Below are positions 20,701 through 30,619 of a stretch of 64,000 bases of DNA, piece after piece. The notes below the pieces were generated by a model. That model saw nothing but the letters and a program-made list of their open reading frames with translations. It ran no database searches and was not told the origin of the DNA. The DNA lies in the NCBI GenBank assembly GCA_037127315.1, contig JBBBDQ010000398.1, positions 5,643,501 through 5,707,500 of the forward strand, written 5' to 3'. Source of the DNA: Ascarosepion bandense (taxonomy: Eukaryota > Mollusca > Cephalopoda > Sepiida > Sepiidae). Position 1 is the stretch's first letter, and the number at the start of each line of letters is the position of its first letter. A program made the position numbers and the translations under genes.

Positions 20701-20890
20701 AGAATTTATTTTAATCCAATATTTTTATTATTTCATGGCTTAAGTACCGTGTTGGAAATATACACCCTGTTTTAGTCCAGTTCTGGGCACTCGAGAAAAC
20801 ATGAATAAAATTGGCACGAATATACCAGCAATATTCTGTGCGCGAAGAAATGGTATATTTATATATGTGTAAAATGTCCGAAACATTTCT
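20303..20890 (-). repeat. Dispersed segment, copy B (inverted mate of 13258-13845)
   Basis: Reverse-complement copy of copy A, starting at GTGAGGGGTAAAAAAATAAA and ending in GGTATATTTATATATGTGTA. It includes a plus-strand hammerhead-like core (CTGATGA at 20565-20571, GAAAC at 20587-20591). Beyond 20880 the LINE-A homology of copy A is lost, so the two copies share only this segment. Confidence 0.85.
20620..20698. repeat. (TA)n and (TG)n microsatellite
   Basis: About 32 bp of TA then 46 bp of TG within copy B. Confidence 0.97.
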
Positions 20891-21155
20891 AACAAAAATA
20901 TCTGTACGAGGATATCATAGGCGATTATTAAAATTAGTTTCATCTGACAAAATTCTGAACTGATCGTACGTTTGTTGACTGACAGAATCTACCATTAATT
21001 GGACCATTAGTTGGACTGGCGATTACTCTACGGATGGCACATATTGCTGCTACATCTGGATTCGTGCTTCTACTATAAGTTATATGAATATATAAATAGA
21101 TATACAGATGTATATAGTGTATATGAATTTACTCGAGCAACAAGATAAGTAAATA

Positions 21156-21248
21156 AGTCCCACCCTTTTACTATGAAACCAATAAAATGTAAACGCAAAA
21201 TAAGCTTCTTTTCTCGCATTTCCCGCCTGTGGAATTCGCTTCCATTTA
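21156..21248 (+). pseudogene. LINE-A C-terminal coding fragment
   Basis: Short piece reading SHPFTMKPIKCKRK and then SFFSRISRLWNSLPF, the conserved LINE-A C-terminal block. It is cut off at a T-rich run, immediately before an oppositely oriented LINE-A copy. Confidence 0.7.
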
Positions 21249-21277
21249 CTTTTTTCTTTTTTTTTCTTTTTTTTTTT

Positions 21278-21808
21278 AATCATTTCACCCCGAGTAAGGC
21301 GGAAATGCCACTGATGTGCAGGGGGTTACATAAATGTAAAAAGATTAATTAGAAAAGAGTGAGGAGTAAAAACTCGTTAGAAAGGAACAATAGAAAGCAG
21401 GTGCGATGACAGATACATAGGTGGAGAAAAAGGGAAAGTTATACAGTGGTGGGGAGAGAGCTAGAGTCCAGTGGTTAGTAGATGGGTATTGACTTTGCAT
21501 TTAAATTTCTGGAGGTTGTAACCGTCAGGAAAGCAAGAATACTGGAGCGAGTTCCACAGGCGGGAAGTGCGAGAGAAGAAGCTGCAGGAGTAGAATTGTC
21601 GTCTGCATTTGTCTAACCTGTCTGTGAATGGGTGGGACCCAGTTGCCAGTCTGGTTGCGCGAGTAAACACCTGTTGAGGAGGCATCAGTGACTTAAGCTC
21701 GTCCGAGCAGAAGCCATGAAAGTATTTATAGAACAGACAAAGGGAGGCCACATTTCGACGATGGGGAAGTGGCTGCAGTCGAGTCGCCAGATCAGTACCT
21801 ATCACTTG
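21278..21808 (-). pseudogene. LINE-A copy: RT C-terminus and 3' UTR
   Basis: The minus-strand open frame 21805 to 21461 (114 codons) begins at IGTDLATRLQPLPHRRNVA and ends KFKCKVNTHLLTTGL. The 3' UTR and terminus (CACCCCGAGTAAGGCGGAAA read on the plus strand) occupy 21278-21460. The 5' side stops at 21808, exactly where a forward LINE-A copy begins, giving a head-to-head junction. The catalytic core is missing. Confidence 0.85.
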
Positions 21809-22068
21809 CTTCCCTGATAGCTACAATCCCCAAGAATTTAAATGTATGTTCAATAGTCATCTTCTATCTCACTAACCAGCGTCCTCTCTCTCTCTCTCTC
21901 TCTCTCGCTCCTTTCTCCGTCCACTCCACTCTCATCAGTATTCTTATGCTTCTTTTACACACTTCCTGACACCCCCTATAACCTGACACTCTTTCTCACA
22001 ATTTCCTCCTAGGTAACCTCCTGCAAAACAGTGGCAGTAAAATGTATTGTTTAGGGTGATATGATTAT
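21806..22068 (+). mobile_element. LINE-A 3' end facing away from the previous copy
   Basis: Begins at CTTGCTTCCCTGATAGCTAC (coding CFPDSYNPQEFKC) and runs through a TC-rich 3' UTR to ATTGTTTAGGGTGATATGAT. Joined head-to-head with 21278-21808 without spacer. Confidence 0.85.
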
Positions 22069-22254
22069 AAAACAAATTAATAAAATCGAAATAAGAATCT
22101 GCAATGTTGTTAGTCCTGACCGGGCATCTCAGCGTCAGTCTTCTCTCCAACACCGAAATATGACTTTCTATTGCCTATTCTATAAATGTTTTCGTGGTAA
22201 TTGTTACGATGAATTTTGCTCTATGTTACTAGACTTTATGAATTTAAGGAAAGT
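22069..22254 (+). pseudogene. LINE-A internal coding fragment
   Basis: Reads KIEIRICNVVSPDRASQRQS then LQHRNMTFYCLFYKCFRGNC, matching DKIQRRICNVVDADLADRLQ and LSHRRDVASLCLFYKYFHGF. It lies downstream of a LINE-A 3' terminus, so it is a separate insertion or rearranged piece. Confidence 0.7.
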
Positions 22255-22267
22255 ACTACATTAGCGG

Positions 22268-22570
22268 ATGTGCGTTGTGGTGCGGATGTGGTGCAGTGGA
22301 TATCGGGGTGCCGAGTTCGAATTTCAGTTGATTTCCTTGCATTCACTTACGCACAAATGTCCTTGGGAAAGTTATTAATACGTCTCTTCCCTCCAATTAT
22401 TGGTTAAATATTAGGACAGATTTTGTTCTATAGCCTTGGTCGGCAACCAGTCTACCGCAGAAAGCAATGGCAACCTACTGCAGGATAATCTTTTGCCCAG
22501 TCAGCCATGTCTCTTTGGACACATGATCGCCCAAAGCGTGTATCACGTATTGCACTTGGCTGACTGACTA
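22268..22570 (+). mobile_element. SINE-1 with target-site duplication and altered head
   Basis: Flanked by ACTACATTAGCGG (22255-22267) and ACTACGTTAGCGG (22571-22583), a 13-bp target-site duplication with one difference. The head has a small duplication (GTGGTGC twice) and lacks about 20 bp after GTGGATATCGG relative to the 16873-17181 copy. The body and tail are well preserved, ending at CTGACTGACTA. Confidence 0.9.
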
Positions 22571-22784
22571 ACTACGTTAGCGGCATGGTCTCGTTATTTT
22601 ATTTTTGAAATGACAAGATATGACCGTAGTTTCTATGCTAACAGTTTATTCTCTAGCACTTGCTTGTGGATCTCTTTCCTGCTTCCTAGTCACGGTTGAA
22701 CTTTAAAAATCAAAAGCGCAATGTCAGTCGTTATATTCAGTCTTATAGATTGTCCTTTTATTGTCCTCTCTCCATTTTTTTTTT

Positions 22785-23572
22785 ATAAGCGTTTCACCCC
22801 GAGCAAGGCATGTCACTGCCACTACTGCGCAGGGGGCTACGTAGAGTGGAGAAAGGATGACTAAATATAGGAAATGTCAGAGGGTGGGTGATAGGCGGGT
22901 AGGGATACCGAGAATGGTTAAATATAGGAAATGTCAGAGGGTGGGTGATAGGCGGGTAAGGATACAGAGAATGAGAGTTGGGTAGATGAGAGTGTTCTGA
23001 GAATAGTTGGGAGCTAGTGTGATAGGAGGTGTCTATTGACCCTACATTTAAACACCTGGAGATTGTAACTGTCGGGAAAGCAGACCTGTGGAAGGGAGTT
23101 CCACAGGCGGGAAGCGCGAGAAAAGAAGCTGTTGGAGTAGAATTTACGGTTACATCTTATTTGTTTAACTGTAAAAGGGTGGGACCTAGTTGCTAATCTA
23201 GTATCTCGTGTAAATTCGTGCTTAGGCGGCACCAGTGATCTAAGCTCATCGGAGCAGAAGCCATGAAAGTACTTATAGAAGAGGCACAGGGAAGCCACAT
23301 CACGCCGGTGAGAGAGCGGCTGCAGCCGGTCTGCCAAGTCAGCATCAACCACGTTACAGATCCTCCTTTGTATTTTGTCAAGTAGCCCAAGGAGAGCAGC
23401 AGGGGCACCCGACCAGATATGGCAGCAATATTCAATACACGGGCGGATGGTAGATTTGTATATGTGCAGAATAGATTCAGGTGGGAAAAACTTCCGGGCC
23501 CTGCACAGGGAGCCGACTTTCATAGCAGCAGATTTGGCAATGGATTCAATATAGTCATTCCATTTGTATTGT
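22785..23572 (-). pseudogene. LINE-A copy with the best-preserved RT C-terminus
   Basis: Open frame of 169 codons from 23523 to 23014, open further upstream to about 23572 (KWNDYIESIAKSAAMKVGSL). Ordered blocks: LCRARKFFPPESILHIYKST (residues about 6-25), RPCIEYCCHIWSGAPA (27-42), LLDKIQRRICNVVDADLADR (47-66), HRRDVASLCLFYKYFHGFCS (70-90), RDTRLATRSHPFTV (105-118), CNRKFYSNSFFSRASRLWNS (123-142) and YNLQVFKCRVNRHLL (151-166). These are the post-palm C-terminal region of a jockey-like reverse transcriptase. The YADD palm and the endonuclease are absent, so it is a 5'-truncated, non-autonomous copy. The 3' UTR contains a 57-bp tandem duplication. It is the youngest-looking LINE-A here. Confidence 0.88.
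22861..22975. repeat. 57-bp tandem duplication in the LINE-A 3' UTR
   Basis: Two nearly identical units, each beginning AAATATAGGAAATGTCAGAG, then GTGGGTGATAGGCGGGTA. The second differs by a few bases. Confidence 0.9.
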
Positions 23573-23584
23573 TTTCATATTTTC

Positions 23585-23650
23585 TGACACTTACTAATCC
23601 ATGGTGTTTTAGTGGTTTTATTGCTTTGCTTGGAGTGAAATGATTAAGAA
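23585..23650 (+). mobile_element. LINE-A 3' terminal scrap
   Basis: GTGGTTTTATTGCTTTGCTT then GGAGTGAAATGATTAAG: the LINE-A terminus in forward orientation, directly beyond the truncated 5' end of the reverse copy. Confidence 0.65.
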
Positions 23651-23696
23651 AAAATAATATATTATATGCCCTATGCTGCAAGTAAATCTTTTCGTG

Positions 23697-24267
23697 GCAA
23701 ATTTTTTATTGTTCCCCGAAGGCCTTTACCCCGTCAAATCTTTCCAAAACATCCTTAATTCCGTGCAAATGTATATGCTGAACTCAAATCGATAACTGTT
23801 TATTAAAGAAACATACCTTTTTTCAAGTTATCGGCCAGAAAAAAAATCGGACTATATCTCACTCCTTACCAACCTTCTCATATCTGATTCACCGCTGAAT
23901 TACTTGAGGCGTAGGATACTTATTTCGGCCTATTTACTTCCTTTGAGCAATTACTCTGCGATTTCTTTGGTTTCGGAACACAACTTCCGCGTAGTAATTG
24001 TAAAAAGGAAGTAAATAGGCCGAAAAATCGGTAAACTCCACGTGAAGTCATTCTGCAGTGAATAACATTTTTGAAGCGTGGTTACAGAGTGAGATAAACA
24101 GCGACAAGAAGTTCGATATTTTTCTGGTCGTTAATGTGAAAAAAAGTAGGTTTCGTCAATAAACAATAATCGATTTGAGTTCAGCATTTACATTTGCACG
24201 GAAATAAGGATGTCTTGGAAAGATTTGAAGGAATAAAGGCTTTCGGGGAACAAATTAAAAATTTACC
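23697..24267. repeat. Long inverted repeat (about 260-bp arms)
   Basis: Left arm 23697 to about 23960, right arm about 24005 to 24267, imperfect reverse complements over their whole length. Matching anchors include TTGTTCCCCGAAGGCCTTTA / TAAAGGCTTTCGGGGAACAA, CTGAACTCAAATCGAT / ATCGATTTGAGTTCAG and TTCGGCCTATTTACTTCCTT / AAGGAAGTAAATAGGCCGAA. The centre near 23982 has only a short loop. No coding frame. Probably a foldback or MITE-type element. Confidence 0.9.
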
Positions 24268-24603
24268 CTTTTCGTCTTGTAAAAGTCTGTCTAATTTTTT
24301 ATCTTCTTTTCTGCTCAAGAAATGATAAATATTTTTAAATGATAAATATTTTTAAAAAAGTAAAAAAAAAGTATACGTTATTTAATGCCTTATTGAATGT
24401 TTTCAGTTAAAGTACATTTCTGCTGGGAGTGTCATATTTATTAATTTCTAAGAAGGGAAGTTAAATTAGATAGAGTGGATGTAATATTTAATATGTTCTT
24501 TATTTCCTCGGTCAACATCTGGTTTGAGCTCTTGGCTTGTAAACACAGAAGCGTCAAAGTCAGGATATTTCTACAATTCTCAGTGTATTCTACTCGGCAT
24601 ATA

Positions 24604-25021
24604 TACACTACCAGCCATAATTATTAGGCCACCCCAGTGTTTTAAAAATATGATTTATTTCATACTACTTTTTTAGTATTTATTGCCAAGTGAACAATTG
24701 TAAGTATAAACAGAACGTTTCTTTTGTTAATACTGCGAAATAACATGTGCATCAAATGAATTTATAAATATTTAATAATTACCTATATTTATAAATATTT
24801 AATAATTACCTATATTGCAGTTTCATCAATAAAAGAATGAAGAAAGCTTAGGGTTATTTGGACGAGTTCATCTTTGTTTCCTTGCACTGTAAAATTTTGC
24901 AAAGTAATAATAACAAATGAACCATTCGATTTTCATTCAGAATTATCCACTTGGCAATAAATGAAATACATCATGTCTTAAAAAAAAATCTGGGCTTGCC
25001 TAATAATTATGGCCGATAGTG

Positions 25022-25023
<2 letters not shown>
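24604..25023. mobile_element. Tc1/mariner-type MITE with TIRs and TA duplication
   Basis: Element 24606-25021 between TA dinucleotides. The left end CACTACCAGCCATAATTATT, then AGGCCACCCCAG, pairs with the right end, whose complement reads CACTATCGGCCATAATTATT, then AGGCAAGCCCAG. Similarity continues inward to TATTGCCAAGTG, so the inverted repeats are about 75-100 bp. The GGCCATAATTATT core resembles Tc1-family ends. No transposase. A 27-bp direct duplication (TTATAAATATTTAATAATTA...) sits at 24760-24812. Confidence 0.88.

Positions 25024-25056
<33 letters not shown>
25024..25056. repeat. (TA)n and (TG)n microsatellite
   Basis: Short TA then TG run next to the MITE right end. Confidence 0.95.
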
Positions 25057-25137
25057 AATATTGACGAAATTACGTTGGCACTTAGCGAGCTTTTAATATA
25101 TACGCGGAATAATTGAAAACTGAAAGTAGAAGCATAT

Positions 25138-25449
25138 CAGTCGGTTAACTGGCATACGTGATACAGGCTTTGGGTGATCATATCTCGAAAGATACATAAT
25201 TGACTGGACAGAAGATTATCCCGCAGTAGGTTGCCACTGCTTTTTGCGGTAGACTGTTTGCCAGCCAAGGCTATAGAACCAAATCTATCCCATATTTTAA
25301 CCCATAACTTGAGGGAAGAGACAGATTAATACCTTTTTCTAGGGTATTTGTCCGTAAGTGAATGCAAGAAATTCAACTGGAATTTGAACTCGGCTCCCCC
25401 ATTTGTCGTTCTAAGTCGATATCCACTGCATCACAAGGCACATCCTAAA
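25138..25449 (-). mobile_element. SINE-1 with short target-site duplication
   Basis: Bounded by AAGCATAT at 25130-25137 and 25450-25457. Full-length reverse copy with GATGTGCCTTGTGATGCAGT as its head on the minus strand. Confidence 0.87.
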
Positions 25450-25559
25450 AAGCATATATGCTTTCTGAATAAAAAAAAGAAGTTATTATAGCTTCTAAAG
25501 CCTTATGGAATGCGGTGGGAAAGATTTGAATGAACAATTTTGATGTGATAGTTCTGTCA

Positions 25560-25790
25560 TTTGTGGTTGGCGTTTTGTACAGTGATTCGGAAAGAAAAAC
25601 CGGAGATCTCAGTTCGAATTCCAGTTAAGATTGTTACATTCACTTACACGCAAATGCATTGGTTAAATTTGTTCCCACCTCAGAGTTAAAGAGCAATACA
25701 GACTGAGTACTAAAGCCTAAGTTAGAAACCAGCCTACAGCTGGAACTAACGATCACTTAATGCCGGAATTCAATCTTCGAATTGAAAAGT
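25560..25790 (+). mobile_element. SINE-1, old degenerate copy
   Basis: Keeps TCAGTTCGAATTCCAGTTAA, CATTCACTTACACGCAAATG and AACCAGCCTACAGC in the right order and spacing; otherwise heavily mutated. Confidence 0.6.
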
Positions 25791-25889
25791 GGTATAATTG
25801 TGAAAGCATTTACTCACAAACAGAAAGTGAGCGATGGATTCACCATTATACGGTTTATATCTTATTTCAATATTATGTCTAGAGATTAA

Positions 25890-26612
25890 CTAGCAGTATA
25901 GCCCGGGGTTTCTTGGGTGTAATGAAAGTAATAGTTGTTTCCAGTTAAAGCGTAACCGTAGACTGAAAGAAAAATGGATGGATGTCAAAGTCAAATTTTG
26001 ATTTCCTGGTATCGATATTAAATATGTTTTTTTTTTTCGTCGTAAACTGAATTTTGAAGGCTAAATAAGTCCACTGAATTAATGGTATCATGGCTGAGAC
26101 TAAGAACTACAATTATATCTACTTAGAGCTAAACCCAAAGCAAAAACTAAAATAAAAGGGCTGAAAAAATACAGACCTACAGGCAGATAAACAGACACAC
26201 ATACACACCTTTTATATATATACATTATCGATTTTCTACACTATTGTAAGAACTGCAACCTTGAAACTTCTGAATATCGTTTCTTATGCCTTTGTCTATG
26301 AGTGTATCAAATTTGATGAAAATCGGACCATTTCTTCTATAACCCGATTTTTTTCGATTATCGAATTTCGATATTTATCGAAAATCGATAATAGATATTT
26401 TTCGATTCTCAATTTTCTGAGCTAGGTTTTGTGTCGATATTTATATTTTTGTGTCGGATTTTCTTAGCTAGGTTTTGTGTCGATATTTAACTCGCAGACG
26501 CTTATAGTAAAATTGTATAAATTTTCAAGAAAATCGGTTCAGCCGTTTCAGAGTGTATAGGTAACGGACACACACACACAGACAAAGTTCCATTTATAAA
26601 TAAGTTTAGATA
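25890..26612 (+). repeat. Element-H copy 3 (with internal insertions)
   Basis: Starts CTAGCAGTATAGCCCGGGG and ends CATTTATAAATAAGTTTAGA. It lacks the GGTCCTGGAGCTCAG block, has an extra segment near 26090-26220, and repeats GCTAGGTTTTGTGTCGATAT twice near 26422-26490. Confidence 0.75.
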
Positions 26613-26979
26613 GATGTTAAAAAGGAGCGAGTATGTTTTGTAGCATCCAAATCGAATCAAAAATTTATATTTGTTACGGCGTTATTTTTTTCCACTTACT
26701 CTTTTATGCGAATTTTGCTTTTCAGAACATATGGTATATGAAAGCGTATAAAACCCCCATTGCATTGGCTATCTGAAGTCTACAGTCTTCTTTCGTTTAA
26801 TTTAAGAACTAAAGAAACGTATAGCTTTTGAAATAGACATTTAACTCCTCGCAGTTTCCCTGTTTTGATCGTGATATTTTTCACAAATATACCACGTGAT
26901 GAAGAAGCCCGAACTTTTAAAAAATCCCTGCTAAGCGACCCTTGGAATATACGGGGTATCCGCCCATATTCGTACGCAA
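26613..26979. other. Unassigned stretch
   Basis: No recognised repeat or gene. Overlapping frames at 26780-27070 (minus) and 26865-27110 (plus) run into SINE-1 and are not credible. Confidence 0.45.
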
Positions 26980-26984
26980 TTGCA

Positions 26985-27340
26985 ACGAATTCAACTAGAA
27001 CTAGCACAACTACAAATCGGAGATCACAGTTCGAATTCCAATTGAATTCATTGCATTCGCAAACACGCAAATACCCTTGGAAAAGTTATGAATCCCTCGC
27101 TTCTTTCTGAAGTTATGGGTTAAACAGATTAGGTTCTATAGCTTTGGTTGGCAACCAGTTTACCACAGAAAACAATGACAACCTACTGCGTGAAAATATT
27201 CTGCTCAGTCAATCATGTCTCTTTCGAAAAATCATCGTTTACGCGTGTATCACATAACTGATCTAACGCGTGTATCACATAACTGATCTAACGCGTGTAT
27301 CACATAACTGATCTAACGCGTGTATCACATAACTGACTGA
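26985..27340 (+). mobile_element. SINE-1 with a tandemly amplified tail
   Basis: Diverged SINE-1 body from the CAGTTCGAATTCCAATTGAA region. Its last 25 bp (ACGCGTGTATCACATAACTG plus ATCTA) is repeated four times at 27241, 27266, 27291 and 27316. The head is degenerate. Confidence 0.85.
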
Positions 27341-27489
27341 TCCTCCAAAAATTCATATCATTTAAAAGGTGATTACTATGTCACAACAAATCTCAAACAA
27401 ACGAAACTGAATAGGCATCATGCTGAAAAATAAAAACATTTATCAAAATTTAAACAAGATATCCAAAGGGATGTCTATATTATAATCAA

Positions 27490-27790
27490 TTTCATAAAGC
27501 TTCATATACATTCATTATGTGCACTACCTGTTAGACGACACATGTCAAGTCGGTAATCCAGCACATGCCAAACACGCCGTAGCAAATCTTGCGTAACATT
27601 CTCTAGTGATTCAGGGATTCTGCTTAAGATGTTCTAGGATTTCAGAAAGTGGGGATATAGTCCTGTCCTTTTACATAAACCGATAGAAAAAAATCACAAG
27701 GTATCAAGTCTGGTAAACGAGGTGGCCATTTTAGGGGTACTTAGTTATTTGTTATTGGCACGCACGAGCCAACGTTCTGGTAGATTCTTA
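27490..27790 (-). pseudogene. Tc1/mariner (IS630-like) transposase C-terminal fragment
   Basis: The minus strand reads WPPRLPDLIPCDFFLSVYVK near 27690-27740, then LRKICYGVFGMCWITDL near 27550-27600. This matches the PPRSPDLTPxDFFLWG signature and the following C-terminal helices of DDE transposases of this superfamily. The aspartate of DFF is the third catalytic position in DDD-type members. Stops and frameshifts; no upstream catalytic region found. Confidence 0.7.
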
Positions 27791-28397
27791 CTGATAAATC
27801 CATGTATATTATTTGTTAAATACTTTTCTGCTATATTTGAAATCGGTAAAGAAATAAATGATTCTTTCTTTTTTAATTGATGTATTTAATCAAGCTTATA
27901 TTCCCCTATGTTATCTATGAAATAACCCCATTTATTGATAAATAGTTGATCACTCGTACGTAAAATTCGCTGGTTTCAATGCAAAGAATTGTTATTTTTT
28001 AACCTCTTCTTTCTTAAAAATGGCAAAGTCTTCCAAAAAAAAAAAAAAAAATGATGGTTAGATAGGGAAAGATTAGTAGTGTAAGATGGAGAACGTATAG
28101 TCTTTTCTTAAGTTACTCAGCCAATAGATCGTCTTGTATTATCGAGTGGACCTAATATTATTTTACGATTAACTGGTGATGGCCATTTTTGTCGTTTGTT
28201 TTAGGTTGTTTTTTGTTGGTTTTTTTTTTGTACTGATCCTAACTTACCGCTATTCTTCTCCATATTAACTGTGTCGTTTTGACCTTGGCGCAACCTGACA
28301 GATATTTCACCAGACACAGCGCATTATTTTCATCATTTTTTAATTCATTTTCTAAAACGTTGTTCGAAAATGGAATGATTTCTCTTTTTACAGTGGT
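27791..28397. other. Unassigned AT-rich stretch
   Basis: An A run of about 17 at 28035-28051 and T-rich runs near 28200-28230. No gene recognised. Confidence 0.45.
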
Positions 28398-28700
28398 CGT
28401 CGTTATGGAAACGAAAAAGAAAATTAATACTGAGCATCAGGACGAGATAGCTGAAGTTCCTGGGACATGCAATGAGGAAGGAGGGCCTGGAGAATCTGAT
28501 ACTATCAGGCCAGATAGAGGGAAGGAGAGACGGCAGAAAACAGCTTGTAACATAGTTGACGGGCCTGAGCAGGTGTATGACAGAACGGGGGTTGGGTGGT
28601 GTAACAAAAGAAATTGTGCTAAGATCCACCAGGGATAGGGAGACGTGGAAGGTCACAATCGACTACGTCCTGAAAGAACAAGACACATAGATGAAGTCAT
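28398..28700 (+). pseudogene. LINE-B (RTE-like) 3' coding end
   Basis: Starts at METKKKINTEHQDEI, which corresponds to METKRKLILSIRKRQ of the LINE-B family, and continues into the ENLILTGQIEGKRDRGKQRV-like region in a shifted frame. It ends ACGTCCTGAAAGAACAAGAC with the ACACATAGA signature. The ORF at 28279-28638 starts upstream in unrelated sequence and is not a gene. Confidence 0.75.
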
Positions 28701-28719
28701 TTATGTTTAAAAAGAAGCC

Positions 28720-30000
28720 ACATTTCATTCCACTCTCTCGATTTCTCTCTCCATTTGGCCCCTTTTTTCGCATTCTCTCGTTGGCCTTTTATCTTTCACT
28801 CACGCTTAAAAGCGCTACATGTCTTTCACCTCCTTTCAATATAATTCTGACTTGTTGTCCGCTAAGCCTTTTTGGATCTCATCCACCTTTGACTCACGTT
28901 TTTCATTTCGCGATGTTTTTCACTAACTCCCTTTGACCTTTTTACCTATCTGTCACTCTTATAGTTATATATAACTTTCGCTCACTGGCAACATAACTCT
29001 TCACTGCCTTTATGTAACTGTTTTTCAAGTCTCCGCCTCTCTCTTTTTTTCTCTCTTGTTTTCTCTCTTTTCTCTCTCTCTTTTCTCCTCTTTCTTTATC
29101 TCTGTCTCTCTCTCTCTTTTCCTCTCCTCTTTTCTCTCTCTTCTCTCCCTCTTTTCTTCCCTTGCTTTCTTTCTCTTCTCTCTCTTGATTTTTCACTCTC
29201 TTTCCTTCTCTTGTTTTCTCTTTTTTCTCTCTCTCTTTTCCTCTCTTGCTTTCTTTCTCATCACATTCTCTCTTTTCCTCTCTTGCTTTCTCTCTTCTTT
29301 TTTTCCTCTCTTCTTTTCTCTCTCTTTTCCCCCTCTATTTCTCTATCTTGCTTTCTCTCTCTTCTCTTTCTTTTCTTTTCTTGCTTTCTCTCTCTTTCCT
29401 CTGTTACGCTCTTTTTCTATTCTCCTTTGTTCTTTTCGTCATCTTTCTTTTGCTGCTTATTTTTATCTCGCTCACTATTCATTTAAATTTCTTTCGCTCA
29501 CTTTCAATATAACTCCTCGCTATTTTTGTCTATCTATTTGCTCTTTCTCTCTCTCTCTCTCTTTCTCCCTTTTTGTTCTCTTTCTTTTGCCATCTTTCTT
29601 TCATATTTTATCTTTCAATCTATTTTGTCCTCTTTCGAATTGTCTTTCACTGTTTCTCTTTCACTCTCACTTTCACTCTTTTACTCTCTTTATGTCTATT
29701 TCGCGCTCTCTATATATATGATTCTCCACCTCTCTGTTGATATTTCTCTTACTGACGTTACCGGTATCCATCTTTTTTGCTGTGCGGCGATATTTTCCTC
29801 TCTCTTAGCGTCTACCACACCCTCTCTCTTTCTTTATTCTTCTTCCATTTTCTTTTGCTTCTCTTTCATTTTCACACTCTCCGTTTTTGTTTTCTTTCGC
29901 TCTCTTGCTCGTTTTCTTTACTTCTCATTCGCTTTCTTTGTTATTTCGTGTTCTCGTTCTCCTACTCGGACTGTCTCTTGAATCATTTTAGCAACTTTAA
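28720..30000. repeat. Polypyrimidine (CT-rich) tract, about 1.2 kb
   Basis: The plus strand is very rich in C and T, with its densest part at 29030-29420 (TTTCTCTC, TTTTCCTCTC and similar). Strong strand asymmetry. The long frame 29056-29721 (221 codons of S, L, F) is a by-product of this composition. Confidence 0.92.
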
Positions 30001-30619
30001 GTAAATTCTCCCGGAACGTGATATTTACGCTACTGGTAGAAAAAAAAGAAACATCCGGGTCTCCAAGTACAGCAAGGCCCGGTTGAATAGAGAGAAAAAT
30101 AATAATAATAATGATCTGAAGATAAAAGCAATGAACAACTGCGAGAATTAAATATAAATAAATAAAAAAAAAGAAACCGGAAGAAAAAGTAACGGAATAG
30201 AGAAAGAAAATGAAAAAAAAATACTGACGTTGGAGTCTTTATTTAAACAAACAGTTCGGTGTGCTATTTATCGGCAGATGGCCAAACGATGAATTCCTAC
30301 TGTTATGGCAGAAAAGTAACTAAAGAATAAAAAAATACATAGAATAAAAAAGAGAAATATAAAAATGAAGCCATATAAACATATGTTGCAGCGTGTTGAA
30401 TATTCGTAAGTCGTTTAAATCGCCAACTAAAGTAACTTAAAATACTACAGCGTTTATTCAGGTCTTAATATACGAAATCTATCAATTTTTAAAAAAATTA
30501 TTTCATCCTAAGTAAAGCAAGAAAGACACTAAAACACAAAGTTACAGATTGTGAAATAATGAGAAAAAGAAAAAGATTTTATTAATGAGGGACAAGAATA
30601 AAAGAAGAGAAATCAGGAA
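30001..30619. other. Unassigned AT-rich stretch
   Basis: A-rich runs around 30040-30200. No recognisable feature. Confidence 0.45.

Noticed and set aside
27241..27340. Regulatory tandem binding sites
   Set aside because: The 25-bp units are the SINE-1 tail amplified in place; no reason to infer factor binding.
29056..29721. 221-codon open frame, the longest in the window
   Set aside because: Composed almost only of Ser, Leu and Phe from a CT-rich tract, and open in several frames at once. It is a composition artefact.
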